Position numbers and translations under genes: made by a program. A DNA stretch of 7,836 nt from Pseudomonadota bacterium (GTDB lineage: Bacteria; Desulfobacterota; Desulfovibrionia; Desulfovibrionales; Desulfovibrionaceae): positions 1 through 7,836 of the forward strand of contig JAEWCY010000146.1 of assembly GCA_023390395.1 (NCBI GenBank), written 5' to 3'. This document shows, one piece after another, positions 7,519-7,836 of the stretch. Position 1 is the first letter of the stretch. Each line of letters opens with the position of its first letter. The notes under the pieces were generated by a model, which was not told the origin of the DNA, did no database searches, and worked only from the letters and a program-made list of their open reading frames with translations.

Positions 7519-7836
7519 CATTGCGCGCAACCGACGCAGACCGTAACGGGAGCCGCGCGTTCGGGCGGCCCCGAAAACGCCCCGTCCGGCGACTGGACCA
7601 GAAACGCCGTGACCCGCCGGGGATCGAGGCCGGGCGGCAGCTGCGCTTCGCCGCGCTGGGACAGCGTCGCGCCGGGGCCAAGCGCGTGCTCGAGGCGACC
7701 CAGCGGGACATCGGTCCGCCTGCCCTGGCCGTCGTAGACGCCAGCCATCAGAAACACCGCGCCCCGGTGGGAGAAATCGCCCAGGCCGTACAGGGCGCTG
7801 CCCCCCAGGTTGCGGACGACGGCATCGACGCGGAGC
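7518..7836 (-). CDS. Unrecognised protein, C-terminal part, truncated by window edge
   Basis: On the - strand a frame is open from the right edge to TGA at 7518-7520, giving 105 visible residues. I do not recognise the family. Visible sequence includes VRNLGGSALYGLGDFSHRGAV, then AGVYDGQGRR, ALGPGATLS, LPPGLDPRRVTAFLV, SPDGAFSG, and a Cys-X-X-Cys (CVGC) three residues from the C-terminal end. The pattern of short strands with Asn-Leu-Gly, Tyr-Asp and Pro-Gly turns suggests a beta-sandwich-like C-terminal domain, which is weak inference. GTG at 7757 is an internal Val codon and an unlikely start, since the frame continues upstream with similar composition. Support as a real gene comes from its stop sitting exactly at the bidirectional terminator and from the lack of a competing + strand gene. 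Its start lies beyond 7836. Confidence 0.7.
   Translation of the reverse strand, partial: LRVDAVVRNLGGSALYGLGDFSHRGAVFLMAGVYDGQGRRTDVPLGRLEHALGPGATLSQRGEAQLPPGLDPRRVTAFLVQSPDGAFSGPPERAAPVTVCVGCAQ

Noticed and set aside
7375..7737. 120-codon + strand frame from the pnp tail past the terminator
   Set aside because: It begins inside the pnp tail in another phase, crosses a strong terminator, and lies opposite the better-supported - strand gene.

Overview
The window is a GC-rich stretch of bacterial chromosome carrying a conserved translation and RNA-metabolism operon on the + strand: infB (3' part), a DUF503/YlxP-family gene, rbfA, a DHH-family nanoRNase/pAp phosphatase (nrnA type), truB, rpsO and pnp. 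A bidirectional-looking intrinsic terminator follows, and then the 3' end of an unrelated gene on the - strand. Gene order, very high G+C, the sequence of S15 and the long low-complexity N-terminal region of IF2 suggest a Desulfovibrionaceae sulfate reducer, perhaps a Solidesulfovibrio-like lineage. That assignment is inference from family resemblance, not a database result.

Layout: 1-2054 is IF2, whose frame is open to the left edge. A 14-bp GC-only hairpin follows directly, then DUF503 (2112-2399), rbfA (2416-2751) and nrnA (2732-3727, overlapping rbfA by 20 nt). truB (3764-4759) comes next, and its last codons form the ribosome binding site of rpsO (4764-5033, GTG start). The 168-nt rpsO-pnp gap holds a terminator-like hairpin and smaller inverted repeats. 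pnp (5202-7460) ends in an Arg/Gly/Asp-rich tail. A strong terminator with a GCAA loop lies at 7487-7518. The - strand gene ends at 7518 and runs off the right edge.

How the genes fit together: IF2, RbfA, TruB and S15 serve initiation, 30S maturation and tRNA modification. PNPase degrades RNA 3' to 5', and the NrnA-type enzyme is expected to clear the short oligonucleotides and pAp left over. The operon therefore couples ribosome supply to RNA turnover. ribF, which often sits between truB and rpsO in other bacteria, is absent here.

I see no mobile element, CRISPR array, tRNA or rRNA. The region is largely an ordinary housekeeping locus. The points worth a second look are the intergenic RNA structures, three isolated TTA codons (two within U-UUA-AAC heptamers in the zero frame), the PNPase tail and the unrecognised convergent gene.
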